Source: Turneriella sp. (GTDB lineage: Bacteria; Spirochaetota; Leptospiria; Turneriellales; Turneriellaceae). From it: DNA of 64,000 bases. Where the stretch lies: contig JABARV010000004.1 in NCBI GenBank assembly GCA_019186965.1, positions 42,193 to 106,192 on the forward strand, in the 5' to 3' direction. The notes below the pieces were generated by a model, which was given only the letters and a program-made list of their open reading frames with translations, was not told the origin of the DNA and ran no database searches. A program made the translations under genes and the position numbers. This document shows, in pieces, positions 45,496 through 53,972 of this stretch (its first letter is position 1; every line of letters starts with the position of its first letter).

Positions 45496-46167
45496 TTATG
45501 CGTGTGCAACGTGCAGGCTGGGGATTTCTATGTTTGAGTCCTCTTTGCTTGTTGCCCCAAATAAGCCATTTATGTCGTTAAGCCCTGCCGCTCGCACGAC
45601 AAAATCTGGCGCAATTTCCAAGGTGATATAATGGTATTGCAAACTGCGCGGCAAGTACTTGAAGTCGCGAATGCGCCCCCTGCACGAAGGGGATCCGCAT
45701 GCGCAATCCATTTCCCAGTGGTCTTCTGCCATTGTTGTCGAATAGTCGAAAGTAATTTCGGCGCCAATTTCGATAGGATTAATTGCGACAAGGAAGCATT
45801 TGTTTTTTTGCTTACGCACTCCCGCGTTGGGTTCGCAGCAGTGGTTTACGTAGTTATCTGCCGTTGTGGTGGGCCCAAGAAACAGGTTATCGTCAATTTG
45901 CATGTAATAGCATTTTTCGGGCCTTACTTTGCTTAGGTATGCCTCTCGTGAATAGAGGCGGCCTTTGAAACGCAGGATGATGTCTCCTGGCTTAAAACGC
46001 TTTCGTGCAAAGACGCCTTTACCAAATTTGGTACGCCTAACTTCCAGCGCGGAATTAACGGTGCATGTAAGTTGATTTTTGTTTTCGTGTAAATTTTCTA
46101 CAGCGCAAAGCTGTGGAGGTTCGTCGGTTGTGGTCAATTCGACCGACGAAGGGGTTGTCGTTGTCAT
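45496..46167 (-). CDS. SET-domain protein (putative protein lysine methyltransferase), long
   Basis: A 223-residue protein with a SET core: RRTKFGKGVFARKRFKPGDIIL, YVNHCCEPNAGV (NHxCxPN-type), AEITFDYSTTMAEDHW, and a post-SET motif CACGSPSCRGRI. About 35 residues precede the core and 50 follow it. It has no signal peptide. It is first in a two-gene operon with the short SET protein; the two cores differ, so this looks like an old duplication. A palindrome overlaps the leader region, and a TetR regulator is divergent. Confidence 0.86.
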   Translation of the reverse strand: MTTTTPSSVELTTTDEPPQLCAVENLHENKNQLTCTVNSALEVRRTKFGKGVFARKRFKPGDIILRFKGRLYSREAYLSKVRPEKCYYMQIDDNLFLGPTTTADNYVNHCCEPNAGVRKQKNKCFLVAINPIEIGAEITFDYSTTMAEDHWEMDCACGSPSCRGRIRDFKYLPRSLQYHYITLEIAPDFVVRAAGLNDINGLFGATSKEDSNIEIPSLHVAHA

Positions 46168-46175
46168 GTACTCCT

Positions 46176-46192
46176 CGATGCAAATGGCATCG
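46176..46192. promoter_or_regulatory. Possible TetR operator in the SET/TetR divergent region
   Basis: Inverted repeat CGATGC (46176-46181) and GCATCG (46187-46192) with a 5-bp spacer, 8 bp upstream of the long SET gene start and next to its GAGG ribosome binding site. It lies in the 112-bp space between the SET operon and the divergent TetR gene. Binding is inferred. Confidence 0.4.
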
Positions 46193-46279
46193 TGCCGCCC
46201 TTCATAAATCTATCAATACTACAAGCACAAAAAAGCGTTTCGGGGATGTCTCAAACACAAATTTAGACAGAGAATTCGT

Positions 46280-46870
46280 ATGGGGAAAAGGGAAGAAAAA
46301 TCCGCTTGGCAAATTTACAAATGGCGTGATTCCAAAGAGCGCATTCTCGTTGGAGCAACCGTGGCTTTCTCGCGCAAAGGATTTTATGGTACTTCTGTGC
46401 GGGAAATAAGCCTTGAAGCGGGGCTTGAACAGCCGAGCATTTACCACCACTTCCACAGCAAAGAAAACTTGTACTGGTGTTGTTTGCGTGCAACGCACCT
46501 TTTTATGGTACGTAATATGCGGCGGCGTATCACGAAAAAAAATTCGCTTATTGAAGAAATCCGTGCGATGTTCCATGCAATTACTTGGTTCCATAAAGAG
46601 TATCCAGAATTTTTTTCGCTTCTTTTCGCTCTCATTTACTCTTCACCAAAAGAAATAGGCGATCGCTATACAGCGCTTTATGGCGGCGATATTTTTGAAA
46701 TTGTCGATCGTGCATTCGAGAGGCACCCGACGACGTCGGCGCGACTCGAGAAGTACTCACTTACAGTACACACGTTTTATAGTTATATTTTAGCGTATTC
46801 GGGAAGGCAACCGGAGAAAATACGCGTTTCGTATTTTCAAGCGTTGAGAAAACTTTTTAAAGTTTTATAG
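46280..46870 (+). CDS. TetR-family transcriptional regulator
   Basis: A 196-residue regulator. The N-terminal helix-turn-helix is ERILVGATVAFSRKGFYGTSVREISLEAGLEQPSIYHHFHSKENLYW, typical of TetR. The C-terminal ligand domain is all-helical without a recognised ligand family. The gene is divergent from the two SET genes, with which it probably shares the control region, and convergent with topA (12 bp between ends). It likely represses the SET operon or itself. Confidence 0.9.
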   Translation: MGKREEKSAWQIYKWRDSKERILVGATVAFSRKGFYGTSVREISLEAGLEQPSIYHHFHSKENLYWCCLRATHLFMVRNMRRRITKKNSLIEEIRAMFHAITWFHKEYPEFFSLLFALIYSSPKEIGDRYTALYGGDIFEIVDRAFERHPTTSARLEKYSLTVHTFYSYILAYSGRQPEKIRVSYFQALRKLFKVL

Positions 46871-46882
46871 CCAACTGTAAAT

Positions 46883-49060
46883 TTATGCGACGAGTTCGCC
46901 GCCCGATTCATCGGTCGTTTCTTCGATAACGTGCTTGCAATTGGGGTTTTGGCAGGTGAGCGTGATACCGCTTTTCCTTACCTTTTGCCCCATAATTGAA
47001 TTGCATTTAGGGCAGGTGCGCTTGGCAGGGGTGTCGAGCATAGTGAATTCGCATCCCGTAGTTGAGTAATTTGCGCAACCGAAAAATCCTCGTCCTTTTT
47101 TCCCTTTCTTTTTGACGACATTTCCCCCGCAAAGAGGGCACACGCCTAAAGGAATACTTTCATTGTAGCGGCAACCCCCTTGGAAATTGCTGCAACCGAT
47201 AAAGTAGCCATTTTTACCCAATTTTTTCATTAACTTATGGCCACACTGTGGGCAGTCGCGGTCTAAAGGGACACGTACAAGGTGCGTTTGGTCGCCAATT
47301 TCCTCAACGGCCTTTTCCACTGTCGTGTGGAATGGCGCGTAAAAATCGCCAAGCATCGAGCGCCAATTGTCGCGTCCTTGTGCGATACTGTCGAGCTTTT
47401 CCTCTAAGTTAGCGGTAAATTTGAGGTCGACAATGTCGGGAAAATGCGCCGCCATAATGTCGTTTACAACCCTTCCCAATTTTGTTGGGATAAGCTGTTT
47501 CCCTTTGCGCTCGATATACGCACGCTTGTCCAAGGTAGCTATTGTAGGCACATACGTTGCGGGCCTTCCAATTCCCGATTCTTCCATTGCTTTAATGAGT
47601 GAAGCTTCTGTATAGCGCGGGGGAGGCTGAGTGAATTTTTGCTGTTTTTGAAAGTTAGCAAGGGTAAGGGTATCGCCTTCGTTAAAGTGTGGCACATAGC
47701 CTACTTTTTCATCCCCCATTGCGTAGACAGCGCGAAATCCAGGAAAAATTTGGCGGGAGCTGGAATAGCGAAAAAGGAATTGGTTGCTTTCGTCTTCTTT
47801 TGCGTACGTTCCTTTTGTTTCTAAAGTAACAAGCGCGTCAACACCCTGTGTCATTTGCGAAGCGACGAAACGGCGCCAAATTAGCGTATAAAGACGAAAC
47901 TGGTCGCGGTCAAGATATTTCTCCACGCTTTCGGGGGTGCGTGAAACGTCGGTGGGGCGTATTGCCTCGTGCGCGTCTTGCGCAGTTTCTGTTTTTTTTG
48001 CGTACGTGTTTGGTGCAGGGGGAAGGTATTCTACATCGAAATGTGTTTTGATGTAGTCACGCACCTGGTTAAGCCCCGTTTCGGAGATACGCGTTGAATC
48101 GGTACGCATGTATGTAATAAGGCCTTGCGTACCTTCTTTACCTAAATCGACGCCTTCGTAAAGGTTTTGCGCAATGGACATCGTCTTTTGGGCGCGAAAC
48201 CCCAAGCGTGTCGACGCGTCTTGTTGCAAGCGGCTTGTGGTAAAAGGCGCAAGGGGTTTAATGCGCCTTTCGGATGTTTTACGCGAAAAAAGGGTGTACG
48301 TAGACTCGCGGATTTTTTTCTCCCACGTGTCGGCATCAGCCTTGTTGTGGATTTCTGCTTTTTTCCCGTCGATTTGCGTTAGGCGAAAAGGCGTTTCTTT
48401 GTCTTTTGTTTTCGCTGTGGCGTTTGCAAAGAAGGCGTCTATTTCCCAGTACTCTTCGGCAACAAACGCTTCAATTTCTTTTTCACGATCGCATAGAATT
48501 TTTAGCGCTGCCGATTGCACTCGGCCTGCGGAAAAACGCCGCGAGCCAAACTTTTTTTGTAGTACAGGCGAAATTTCGTATCCTACAAGCCTATCTAGAA
48601 TGCGGCGCGCTTGCTGCGAGTTGACGCGTTCCATGTCTATACTACGCGGATTCTCGACCGCATGCAAAACGGCCTCTTTGGTAATCTCATTAAATTCGAT
48701 ACGGCTAATTTTAGGATTTACTTCGCCCAACGCACGCCCCAGGTGCCAGCTAATCGCTTCGCCTTCGCGGTCGGGGTCGGTAGCAAGCAAAACTTCGGAA
48801 GAGTTTTTTGCCGCTTTTTTTAACTCGCCCAAGGTTTTTCCCTTGCCGCGTATGGTGATATAAAGAGGCTCAAAATTTTTTTGGATGTCGATACCCATAC
48901 TCGAGCGGGGTAAATCGATAAGGTGGCCTTTTGACGATTCGACGCGGTATTTATTGCCTAAAAATTTACCTATCGATTTTGTCTTTGCGGGCGACTCGAC
49001 GATAACGAGCGCCGTTTTTTTTGTACTGGTTGATTCTTTTTGTTTTGGTTTATCCGCCAT
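46883..49060 (-). CDS. topA: DNA topoisomerase I
   Basis: A 725-residue type IA topoisomerase that relaxes negative supercoils. The Toprim domain has ALVIVESPAKTKSIGKFLG and LLATDPDREGEAISWHLGRAL. The active-site Tyr is in GLITYMRTDSTRIS, about residue 320. The C-terminus has three zinc-ribbon repeats starting CPQCGHKL, CPLCGGN and CPKCNSIM, like E. coli TopA but without further repeats. An upstream Lys/Ser-rich start (MADKPKQKESTSTKK) is typical. The next gene upstream is a sigma factor on the same strand, 65 bp away. Confidence 0.97.
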   Translation of the reverse strand: MADKPKQKESTSTKKTALVIVESPAKTKSIGKFLGNKYRVESSKGHLIDLPRSSMGIDIQKNFEPLYITIRGKGKTLGELKKAAKNSSEVLLATDPDREGEAISWHLGRALGEVNPKISRIEFNEITKEAVLHAVENPRSIDMERVNSQQARRILDRLVGYEISPVLQKKFGSRRFSAGRVQSAALKILCDREKEIEAFVAEEYWEIDAFFANATAKTKDKETPFRLTQIDGKKAEIHNKADADTWEKKIRESTYTLFSRKTSERRIKPLAPFTTSRLQQDASTRLGFRAQKTMSIAQNLYEGVDLGKEGTQGLITYMRTDSTRISETGLNQVRDYIKTHFDVEYLPPAPNTYAKKTETAQDAHEAIRPTDVSRTPESVEKYLDRDQFRLYTLIWRRFVASQMTQGVDALVTLETKGTYAKEDESNQFLFRYSSSRQIFPGFRAVYAMGDEKVGYVPHFNEGDTLTLANFQKQQKFTQPPPRYTEASLIKAMEESGIGRPATYVPTIATLDKRAYIERKGKQLIPTKLGRVVNDIMAAHFPDIVDLKFTANLEEKLDSIAQGRDNWRSMLGDFYAPFHTTVEKAVEEIGDQTHLVRVPLDRDCPQCGHKLMKKLGKNGYFIGCSNFQGGCRYNESIPLGVCPLCGGNVVKKKGKKGRGFFGCANYSTTGCEFTMLDTPAKRTCPKCNSIMGQKVRKSGITLTCQNPNCKHVIEETTDESGGELVA

Positions 49061-49125
49061 GGCATTTGACTCCTAATGGAATAGATACTCTCGCACAAAA
49101 AAATAGGCCAAAAAAGCGATTCCCC

Positions 49126-50079
49126 TTAGGCCTCTTTGTCCAAAAAATCCTCAAGGCGGCGTTCTTTTCCGTATTTCTGGAGTTTGAGTAATGTAAGCTT
49201 TTCGATTTGGCGCACGCGTTCTTTTGAGAGTTTAAATTTTTTTCCCGCCTGCGTAAGCGAAAGCATTTTTTTTCCGTTAAGCCCAAAACGGTATTCGATA
49301 ATTTCTCTTTCGGAGGCGGTTAATTCTCCCAAGATGTCTTTGAGAGCATCGGAAAGAGCGCCTTGCATGACTTGATTTTCGGGAGAGATATATTTTTCGT
49401 CGCGCACCTGTGAAATTTGCGTGTTTTCGGAATCGGCGTTTGCGGGAACATCGAGGGAAACGTAGTCAGAAGAAATTTGTTTGAGCCAACGTACTTCTGC
49501 CTCGGGCATGTCGAGCCTGTCGGCAATTTGTGAAAGTGTAGGTTCTTCACCCAATTCGTTTTCTAAATCTTTTTGTATGGCCTCGATACGCGCAACGTCA
49601 ATGGTGCGGTTCATCGGAAGGCGTATCATCGCCGCTTTTTGGTTGATAGCTAAAATAATTGCTTGGCGAATCCACCACACAGCGTAGCTAATAAAGTGGT
49701 ACCCCATGTCGGGGTCGAATCTTTCGGCGGCTTTAATAAGACCTAAGTTACCTTCGTTGATAAGGTCTAAAAGAGAAATACCGAATTTTTGGTATTTTTT
49801 CGCCACCTGCACAACAAAACGCAAATTAGAGGTAATTAACCTTTCTTTGGCCTTTGCGTCGCCTGCAATGGTTGCACGGGCAAGTTTGTCTTCTTCTTCG
49901 CGCGTGAGCAAGGGGATTTTGTTAATTTCTTCCAGGTACCACTGGATACTCGATTCGGTATAAGGATTTTTTTTAAGCGATGCGTCTACAACAGGCTCTT
50001 CGCTTTTTATTTCGATTTCTGGCCCAATTTCCGCAAGGCGAGCACGTTTTTTAGTTTTCTTTTGCGCAGTTACTCTCAT
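49126..50079 (-). CDS. Sigma-70-family RNA polymerase sigma factor, short RpoD-like
   Basis: Started at the ATG at 50079 (AAGG just upstream) it is 317 residues; a GTG at 50094 adds five. Region 1.2 is SSIQWYLEEINKIPLLTREEEDKLARA. Region 2 has NLRFVVQVAKKYQKFGISLLDLINEGNLGLIKAAERFDPDMGYHFISYAVWWIRQAI. Region 3 follows, and region 4 is LTASEREIIEYRFGLNGKKMLSL...KLSKERVRQIEKLTLLKL. Region 1.1 is absent. This form resembles the housekeeping sigma of some phyla as well as group 2 sigmas. Which role it plays cannot be settled from one window. Confidence 0.9.
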   Translation of the reverse strand: MRVTAQKKTKKRARLAEIGPEIEIKSEEPVVDASLKKNPYTESSIQWYLEEINKIPLLTREEEDKLARATIAGDAKAKERLITSNLRFVVQVAKKYQKFGISLLDLINEGNLGLIKAAERFDPDMGYHFISYAVWWIRQAIILAINQKAAMIRLPMNRTIDVARIEAIQKDLENELGEEPTLSQIADRLDMPEAEVRWLKQISSDYVSLDVPANADSENTQISQVRDEKYISPENQVMQGALSDALKDILGELTASEREIIEYRFGLNGKKMLSLTQAGKKFKLSKERVRQIEKLTLLKLQKYGKERRLEDFLDKEA

Positions 50080-50101
50080 AGTACGCCTTGCCACTTAGAC
50101 C

Positions 50102-50114
50102 GATAACGGTTATC
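50102..50114. promoter_or_regulatory. Palindrome between sigma factor and metG
   Basis: GATAAC (50102-50107) and GTTATC (50109-50114) form a 13-bp perfect palindrome with a one-base centre in the divergent promoter region of the sigma factor gene and metG. It may be a shared operator; no regulator is assigned. Confidence 0.3.
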
Positions 50115-50192
50115 AAAACGCGGCGTAAAGAAATTGTGGAAATCGTAAACAAATTGACGCTGTGCCTTTAAGGCAAAGCCCGTAAGGGCTAC

Positions 50193-51725
50193 ATGAAGAA
50201 ATCTGTAATGATAACTACCCCTGCGTACTATGTAAACGCCCGCCCGCATATTGGGCATGCGTACACCACTATCGCCTGCGATACGTGGGCACGTTACCAG
50301 AGGCTAACGGGTAACGATGTCTTTTTTTTAACAGGAACAGACGAACACGGCGATAAAATCGTTAAGGCCGCCGCCGAACAGGGCAAAAGTGTCGAAGAAT
50401 ACTGCGACGAAATAGCGGGTGAGTTTAAAAGTGTTTGGCAAAGCTTGGGAATCTCTTGCGACGATATGATACGCACGACAGAGGTGCGGCATAAAAAAGT
50501 AGTTACCGAAATACTACAAAAAATTTACGACGCGGGGGACATTTACGCGGGCGAGTACACGGGAAAGTATTGCTTCGGCTGCGAAAGGTATTTAACAGAT
50601 AAAGAACTCAACGGTAAAGGAGAGTGCGAAGTACACTTAAAAGTTCCCGAAGTAATTTCTGAAAAAAATTATTTTTTCAAAATGCAGAAATACCTCCCCA
50701 TTTGGAAAGAGATGCTCCTTAAAAATTCTTCGCTTGTACAGCCCGAAGGTTACTATAAAGAAGTGCTGGGGACAATCGACGAACTTGTTAAAAACGGCGA
50801 AGATTTATCTATCTCGCGGCCTAAAAAACGCCTTAAGTGGGGTATTGAAATTCCTTTCGACAAAGACTACGTTACGTATGTTTGGTTCGACGCCCTCATT
50901 AATTATGTAAGCGCTGCAGGGTATGGCGCTTCTTCTTTTGGTGTACGCTGGTCGGGGGCACACCACATGATAGCCAAAGATATTTTAAAGCCACACGGTG
51001 TTTATTGGCCCACAATGCTTTTAGCGGCACAAATACCAATGTACAAGCGCCTTATCGTTCACGGGTATTGGTTGGGATTTCAAGACCAAAAAATGTCGAA
51101 GAGTTTGGGGAATGCAAAAGACCCACTTGAGCTTTCAGCATGGCTCGGTAACGACGCATTACGTTTTTTTCTTATGCGCGAAATGAATTTTGGCGGCGAT
51201 GCGCGTTTTTCAGAAGAAATTATGGTTAACCGTTTAAATGCGAATTTAGCCAACGATTTGGGAAACTTAGTCCAGCGTACGCTTTCGATGCTTAAAAAAT
51301 ATGAGTGTGGTCCTGCGCCATCGGCAAAGCTACACCAAAGTGGAGATACCATACACGCAGCGCTTAAGACACTCAAGAAGGATTACCACCAGCGCTTTGA
51401 GTCGTTTGAGTTCCACAATGCCATCGAAAGTGTTTTTGTGTTAATTAGGCTACTCAATAAAATCGTCGATGAATACAAGCCGTGGCAACTTGCAAAAGAA
51501 AATTTACCAGAGTGCGTTTCGCTTCTCAATACGCTTTTGCGGGCGATTGTTATTGTGCTTCTTTATTTGCGTCCCGTGCTTCCTGAAAAAACGGCGGATT
51601 TACTTTCGCTACTAAAAGTTAAAAGCGACGAAGAATTCCCCGATACGCTCACGGCAGTGCACTTTGCAGAAGCCAAGTTAGACACTTGGCCGATGCTTTT
51701 CCAAAGGATTGAAATTAAAGAATAG
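50193..51725 (+). CDS. metG: Methionyl-tRNA synthetase
   Basis: A 510-residue class I synthetase that charges tRNA(Met). The HIGH motif is in ITTPAYYVNARPHIGHAY (residues 19-22) and the KMSKS loop is in FQDQKMSKSLGN, near residue 300. A zinc knuckle-like insert starts CFGCERYL. The C-terminal anticodon-binding helices follow (VDEYKPWQLAKENL), and the extra C-terminal tRNA-binding domain of longer MetG proteins is absent. Its product feeds Fmt, which is encoded elsewhere in this window. The gene is divergent from the sigma factor gene. Confidence 0.96.
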   Translation: MKKSVMITTPAYYVNARPHIGHAYTTIACDTWARYQRLTGNDVFFLTGTDEHGDKIVKAAAEQGKSVEEYCDEIAGEFKSVWQSLGISCDDMIRTTEVRHKKVVTEILQKIYDAGDIYAGEYTGKYCFGCERYLTDKELNGKGECEVHLKVPEVISEKNYFFKMQKYLPIWKEMLLKNSSLVQPEGYYKEVLGTIDELVKNGEDLSISRPKKRLKWGIEIPFDKDYVTYVWFDALINYVSAAGYGASSFGVRWSGAHHMIAKDILKPHGVYWPTMLLAAQIPMYKRLIVHGYWLGFQDQKMSKSLGNAKDPLELSAWLGNDALRFFLMREMNFGGDARFSEEIMVNRLNANLANDLGNLVQRTLSMLKKYECGPAPSAKLHQSGDTIHAALKTLKKDYHQRFESFEFHNAIESVFVLIRLLNKIVDEYKPWQLAKENLPECVSLLNTLLRAIVIVLLYLRPVLPEKTADLLSLLKVKSDEEFPDTLTAVHFAEAKLDTWPMLFQRIEIKE

Positions 51726-51740
51726 AATTTTCTAAGCTAA

Positions 51741-53036
51741 CTATTTTATTTTAGAGCGCACGGCTTGGACTTCATCTTGATTAAAAAGAGGCTGGGTTAA
51801 ATGTTGCGAGCTATCTAATAGTTTTTGCATGTCGTGCCGTAAGCGGTTCGTAAAGTTTTCAACAGCAGCGCGGCGTTCACGGCGATTCTCGGTGACAACT
51901 TCTGAAAGTTTATACGGTGTGCCGAAAAGGATGTGTGCGTGCCGCGGTAAATGGGAGGGTACTCCACCTAGGGCGCGCGGCACTTTTTTAAAGAGGTACG
52001 ATTCGTACCTGTCGAGCCACTCGTAGAGGCGTTCGGGGGTGGGGTTATCTAAAATATAGTCGCGCTTAATTACGATAAAATCGAAAATAAGCACGGCGTC
52101 TTTGTGCGCTTCCTTAATTGTTTTTTTGTCGAGCCTAGGCAATTTGGGATCGGGGTATTGAAGTTGGTGTAGTTCCACGAGCGCGAAAAGTTTACGCCAT
52201 TTATGGATTGCATCCTCATTTTTATCGTACGCTGTCGCTTGCAGTTTTTCCGCTAAGTTGTCGAGCATCGCGTGGCGTACGCGCCCAATGCGGTAATCAA
52301 ACCCTTTTTCTTCTTCGGGAGTAATTTTTAAATCTCGTTCTGCCTTTTCGAGGATAAACCTTCCAACAGTTAAAAAACGGTGTAGCAAGTGTTTATCTTT
52401 TTGTACCGCCTCGATGCCTAATTTTTTTTCAAGTTTTTGTAAGTTTCGGTGTAAATCAGACTTAATTTTTTCAAGAGGAGCGTCGATGGTAAATTTCATA
52501 AACGCGTACCACACGTTGATGTCAGCTTTGGGATCTATTTTGCGTGCATCTTCAAGCCCCCAAAGCCCCAACTGTGCAACCCCCGGTTGAAAAGGCATTA
52601 GCGTATCAATTTCACCCGAAGTGGGTTCGCCTTCGGGAAAAATTACAAGCTTGCCCGTGGGCTCGGATAAAATTTTGCGCGTGAGCTTCATCGCATCGCG
52701 GTCGGCTACGCCAGCAATTACCGAATACGCGCCAATACGGCGGATGGCCCAACCGATGAGCCCGGCTTGCCAGTTAAATACTTGGCGTGACGCCATAAAC
52801 TTAAACCGTTGTCCCAAGAGGCGGCCTAAGTAAAACACAATCGGTGGTTCGGCGGTTGTCGGATGGTTGGTGAAAAAAAGCAAGCGCTCGTTTTTGAAGC
52901 TTTTGAGCGTTTGGATGTCTTCGTCGCGAATATGAATTTTTCGTATGTTCTGCATCGCTTTAAGGAGCGGAAAATAAAGCTTTGACGCAAGCCATGGAAC
53001 AAAACGGTTATCGATAGGGGGTAAAAAGGCACGCAT
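51741..53036 (-). CDS. 1-acylglycerol-3-phosphate acyltransferase-like protein
   Basis: From the ATG at 53036 the product is 431 residues (a TTG at 53069 would add 11). The PlsC-like part has LLFFTNHPTTAEPPIVFYLG and LVIFPEGEPTSGEID. The acyltransferase His motif is NHPTTAE, i.e. H-x4-E instead of the usual H-x4-D, and FPEG matches block III. About 200 additional helical residues follow the domain and match no family. It probably acylates a lysophospholipid or related lipid at the membrane. The E substitution makes the exact reaction uncertain. Confidence 0.78.
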   Translation of the reverse strand: MRAFLPPIDNRFVPWLASKLYFPLLKAMQNIRKIHIRDEDIQTLKSFKNERLLFFTNHPTTAEPPIVFYLGRLLGQRFKFMASRQVFNWQAGLIGWAIRRIGAYSVIAGVADRDAMKLTRKILSEPTGKLVIFPEGEPTSGEIDTLMPFQPGVAQLGLWGLEDARKIDPKADINVWYAFMKFTIDAPLEKIKSDLHRNLQKLEKKLGIEAVQKDKHLLHRFLTVGRFILEKAERDLKITPEEEKGFDYRIGRVRHAMLDNLAEKLQATAYDKNEDAIHKWRKLFALVELHQLQYPDPKLPRLDKKTIKEAHKDAVLIFDFIVIKRDYILDNPTPERLYEWLDRYESYLFKKVPRALGGVPSHLPRHAHILFGTPYKLSEVVTENRRERRAAVENFTNRLRHDMQKLLDSSQHLTQPLFNQDEVQAVRSKIK

Positions 53037-53110
53037 GCGGGTAGATGAATGTGTACTTTGTTGTGTCAACGGAATTTAAATCTTTTCAAGAAAACACGAA
53101 TTTGTACATG

Positions 53111-53176
53111 TTTTGTTGTTTATATGTACTACGTAATAATAAGTTTTGTTGTTTGTATGTACTACGTAATAGTAAG
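53111..53176. repeat. Tandem 33-bp direct repeat upstream of the response regulator gene
   Basis: Two adjacent copies, 53111-53143 and 53144-53176, identical at 31 of 33 positions. Each starts TTTTGTTGTTT and contains TGTACTACGTAATA with the palindromic core TACGTA. The repeat period of 33 bp is about three helical turns, so two dimers would bind the same face. It ends 12 bp before the -35 box of the response regulator promoter. An open reading frame through it is a by-product of the repeat. Confidence 0.75.
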
Positions 53177-53188
53177 TAAGACTACTTA

Positions 53189-53216
53189 TTGCAATTATTT
53201 TTTTTTGCGCTATAAT
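53189..53216 (+). promoter_or_regulatory. Sigma-70 promoter of the response regulator gene
   Basis: TTGCAA (53189-53194), 16-bp spacer, perfect TATAAT (53211-53216), about 40 bp before the ATG. It lies directly downstream of the 33-bp tandem repeats. Confidence 0.68.
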
Positions 53217-53257
53217 ATGCCGAGGCTCAGTATAAACTAAAGGTATTGTATACTATT

Positions 53258-53923
53258 ATGAGACAAAACCAAAACGAGAATACAAAAGCAAAGTACCGCA
53301 TTATTCTCGCCGATGACCATGCGATTTTACGTTCGGGAATTAAAATGATCATCGAAAAGAAGGAAGGTTTGGAAGTTATTGGTGAAGTTAGCAACGGGCA
53401 AGACCTCATCAATATGGTTAAAGCGGTTTCCTGTGAAATGGTTATTTTGGATCTCAACATGCCCATTGTCAACGGTATTGAAGTTTTGGAGTATTTGCAC
53501 GATAACCACCCTAAAATAAAATCGATTGTGCTTACAACACACAAAGAAAAAGTATTCCTCAAACGGGCGCTTTCGAAAGGGGCAAAAGGGTATATACTTA
53601 AAGAAGAATCGCACGACAGCTTGCTTTCGGCAATCCACGATGTGCGGCAAGGGAAACGCGCTATTTCCAGCGAGATGACGAACCTCATCGTCAACGATTA
53701 TGTAAGCGATTTAAGTAGTTCGCTTTCCATCGATTTACTTACCCCACGCGAAAAAGAAATTTTGGCTTTAACCGCAAATGGGCAAACGAGTAAAGAAATT
53801 GGCGAAAGGCTTGAGATTTCATCGCGCACAGTCGAAGTACACCGCTCGCACATCCGAGAGAAATTAGGGCTTGAAACACAAAGCGAGCTTATTAAATTTG
53901 CGATTGAGCATAATTTGATTTGA
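53258..53923 (+). CDS. NarL/LuxR-type response regulator
   Basis: A 221-residue regulator from the ATG at 53258 (TTG at 53246 is an alternative that adds four residues). The receiver domain has YRIILADDHAILRSGIKMII (acid pocket) and VILDLNMPIVNG, whose Asp is the phosphorylation site, and a Lys in AKGYILKEE. The LuxR helix-turn-helix is LTPREKEILALTANGQTSKEIGERLEISSRTVEVHRSHIREKLGL. No sensor kinase is adjacent, so it is an orphan here. The upstream tandem repeats are good candidates for its own binding sites. The glpF gene follows 49 bp downstream. Confidence 0.95.
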   Translation: MRQNQNENTKAKYRIILADDHAILRSGIKMIIEKKEGLEVIGEVSNGQDLINMVKAVSCEMVILDLNMPIVNGIEVLEYLHDNHPKIKSIVLTTHKEKVFLKRALSKGAKGYILKEESHDSLLSAIHDVRQGKRAISSEMTNLIVNDYVSDLSSSLSIDLLTPREKEILALTANGQTSKEIGERLEISSRTVEVHRSHIREKLGLETQSELIKFAIEHNLI

Positions 53924-53972
53924 TATAAACTTTCCGATTGCCGCAGGGACATTTAAACCGTATATAACCACA

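Noticed and set aside
48174..48863. 229-codon plus-strand frame inside topA
   Set aside because: Antisense shadow of a highly conserved gene; no recognisable protein features.
53049..53240. Open frame with the repeated peptide FVV-MYYVI across the tandem repeats
   Set aside because: It is produced by the 33-bp DNA repeats (33 is a multiple of three), has no ribosome binding site and covers the promoter of the response regulator.
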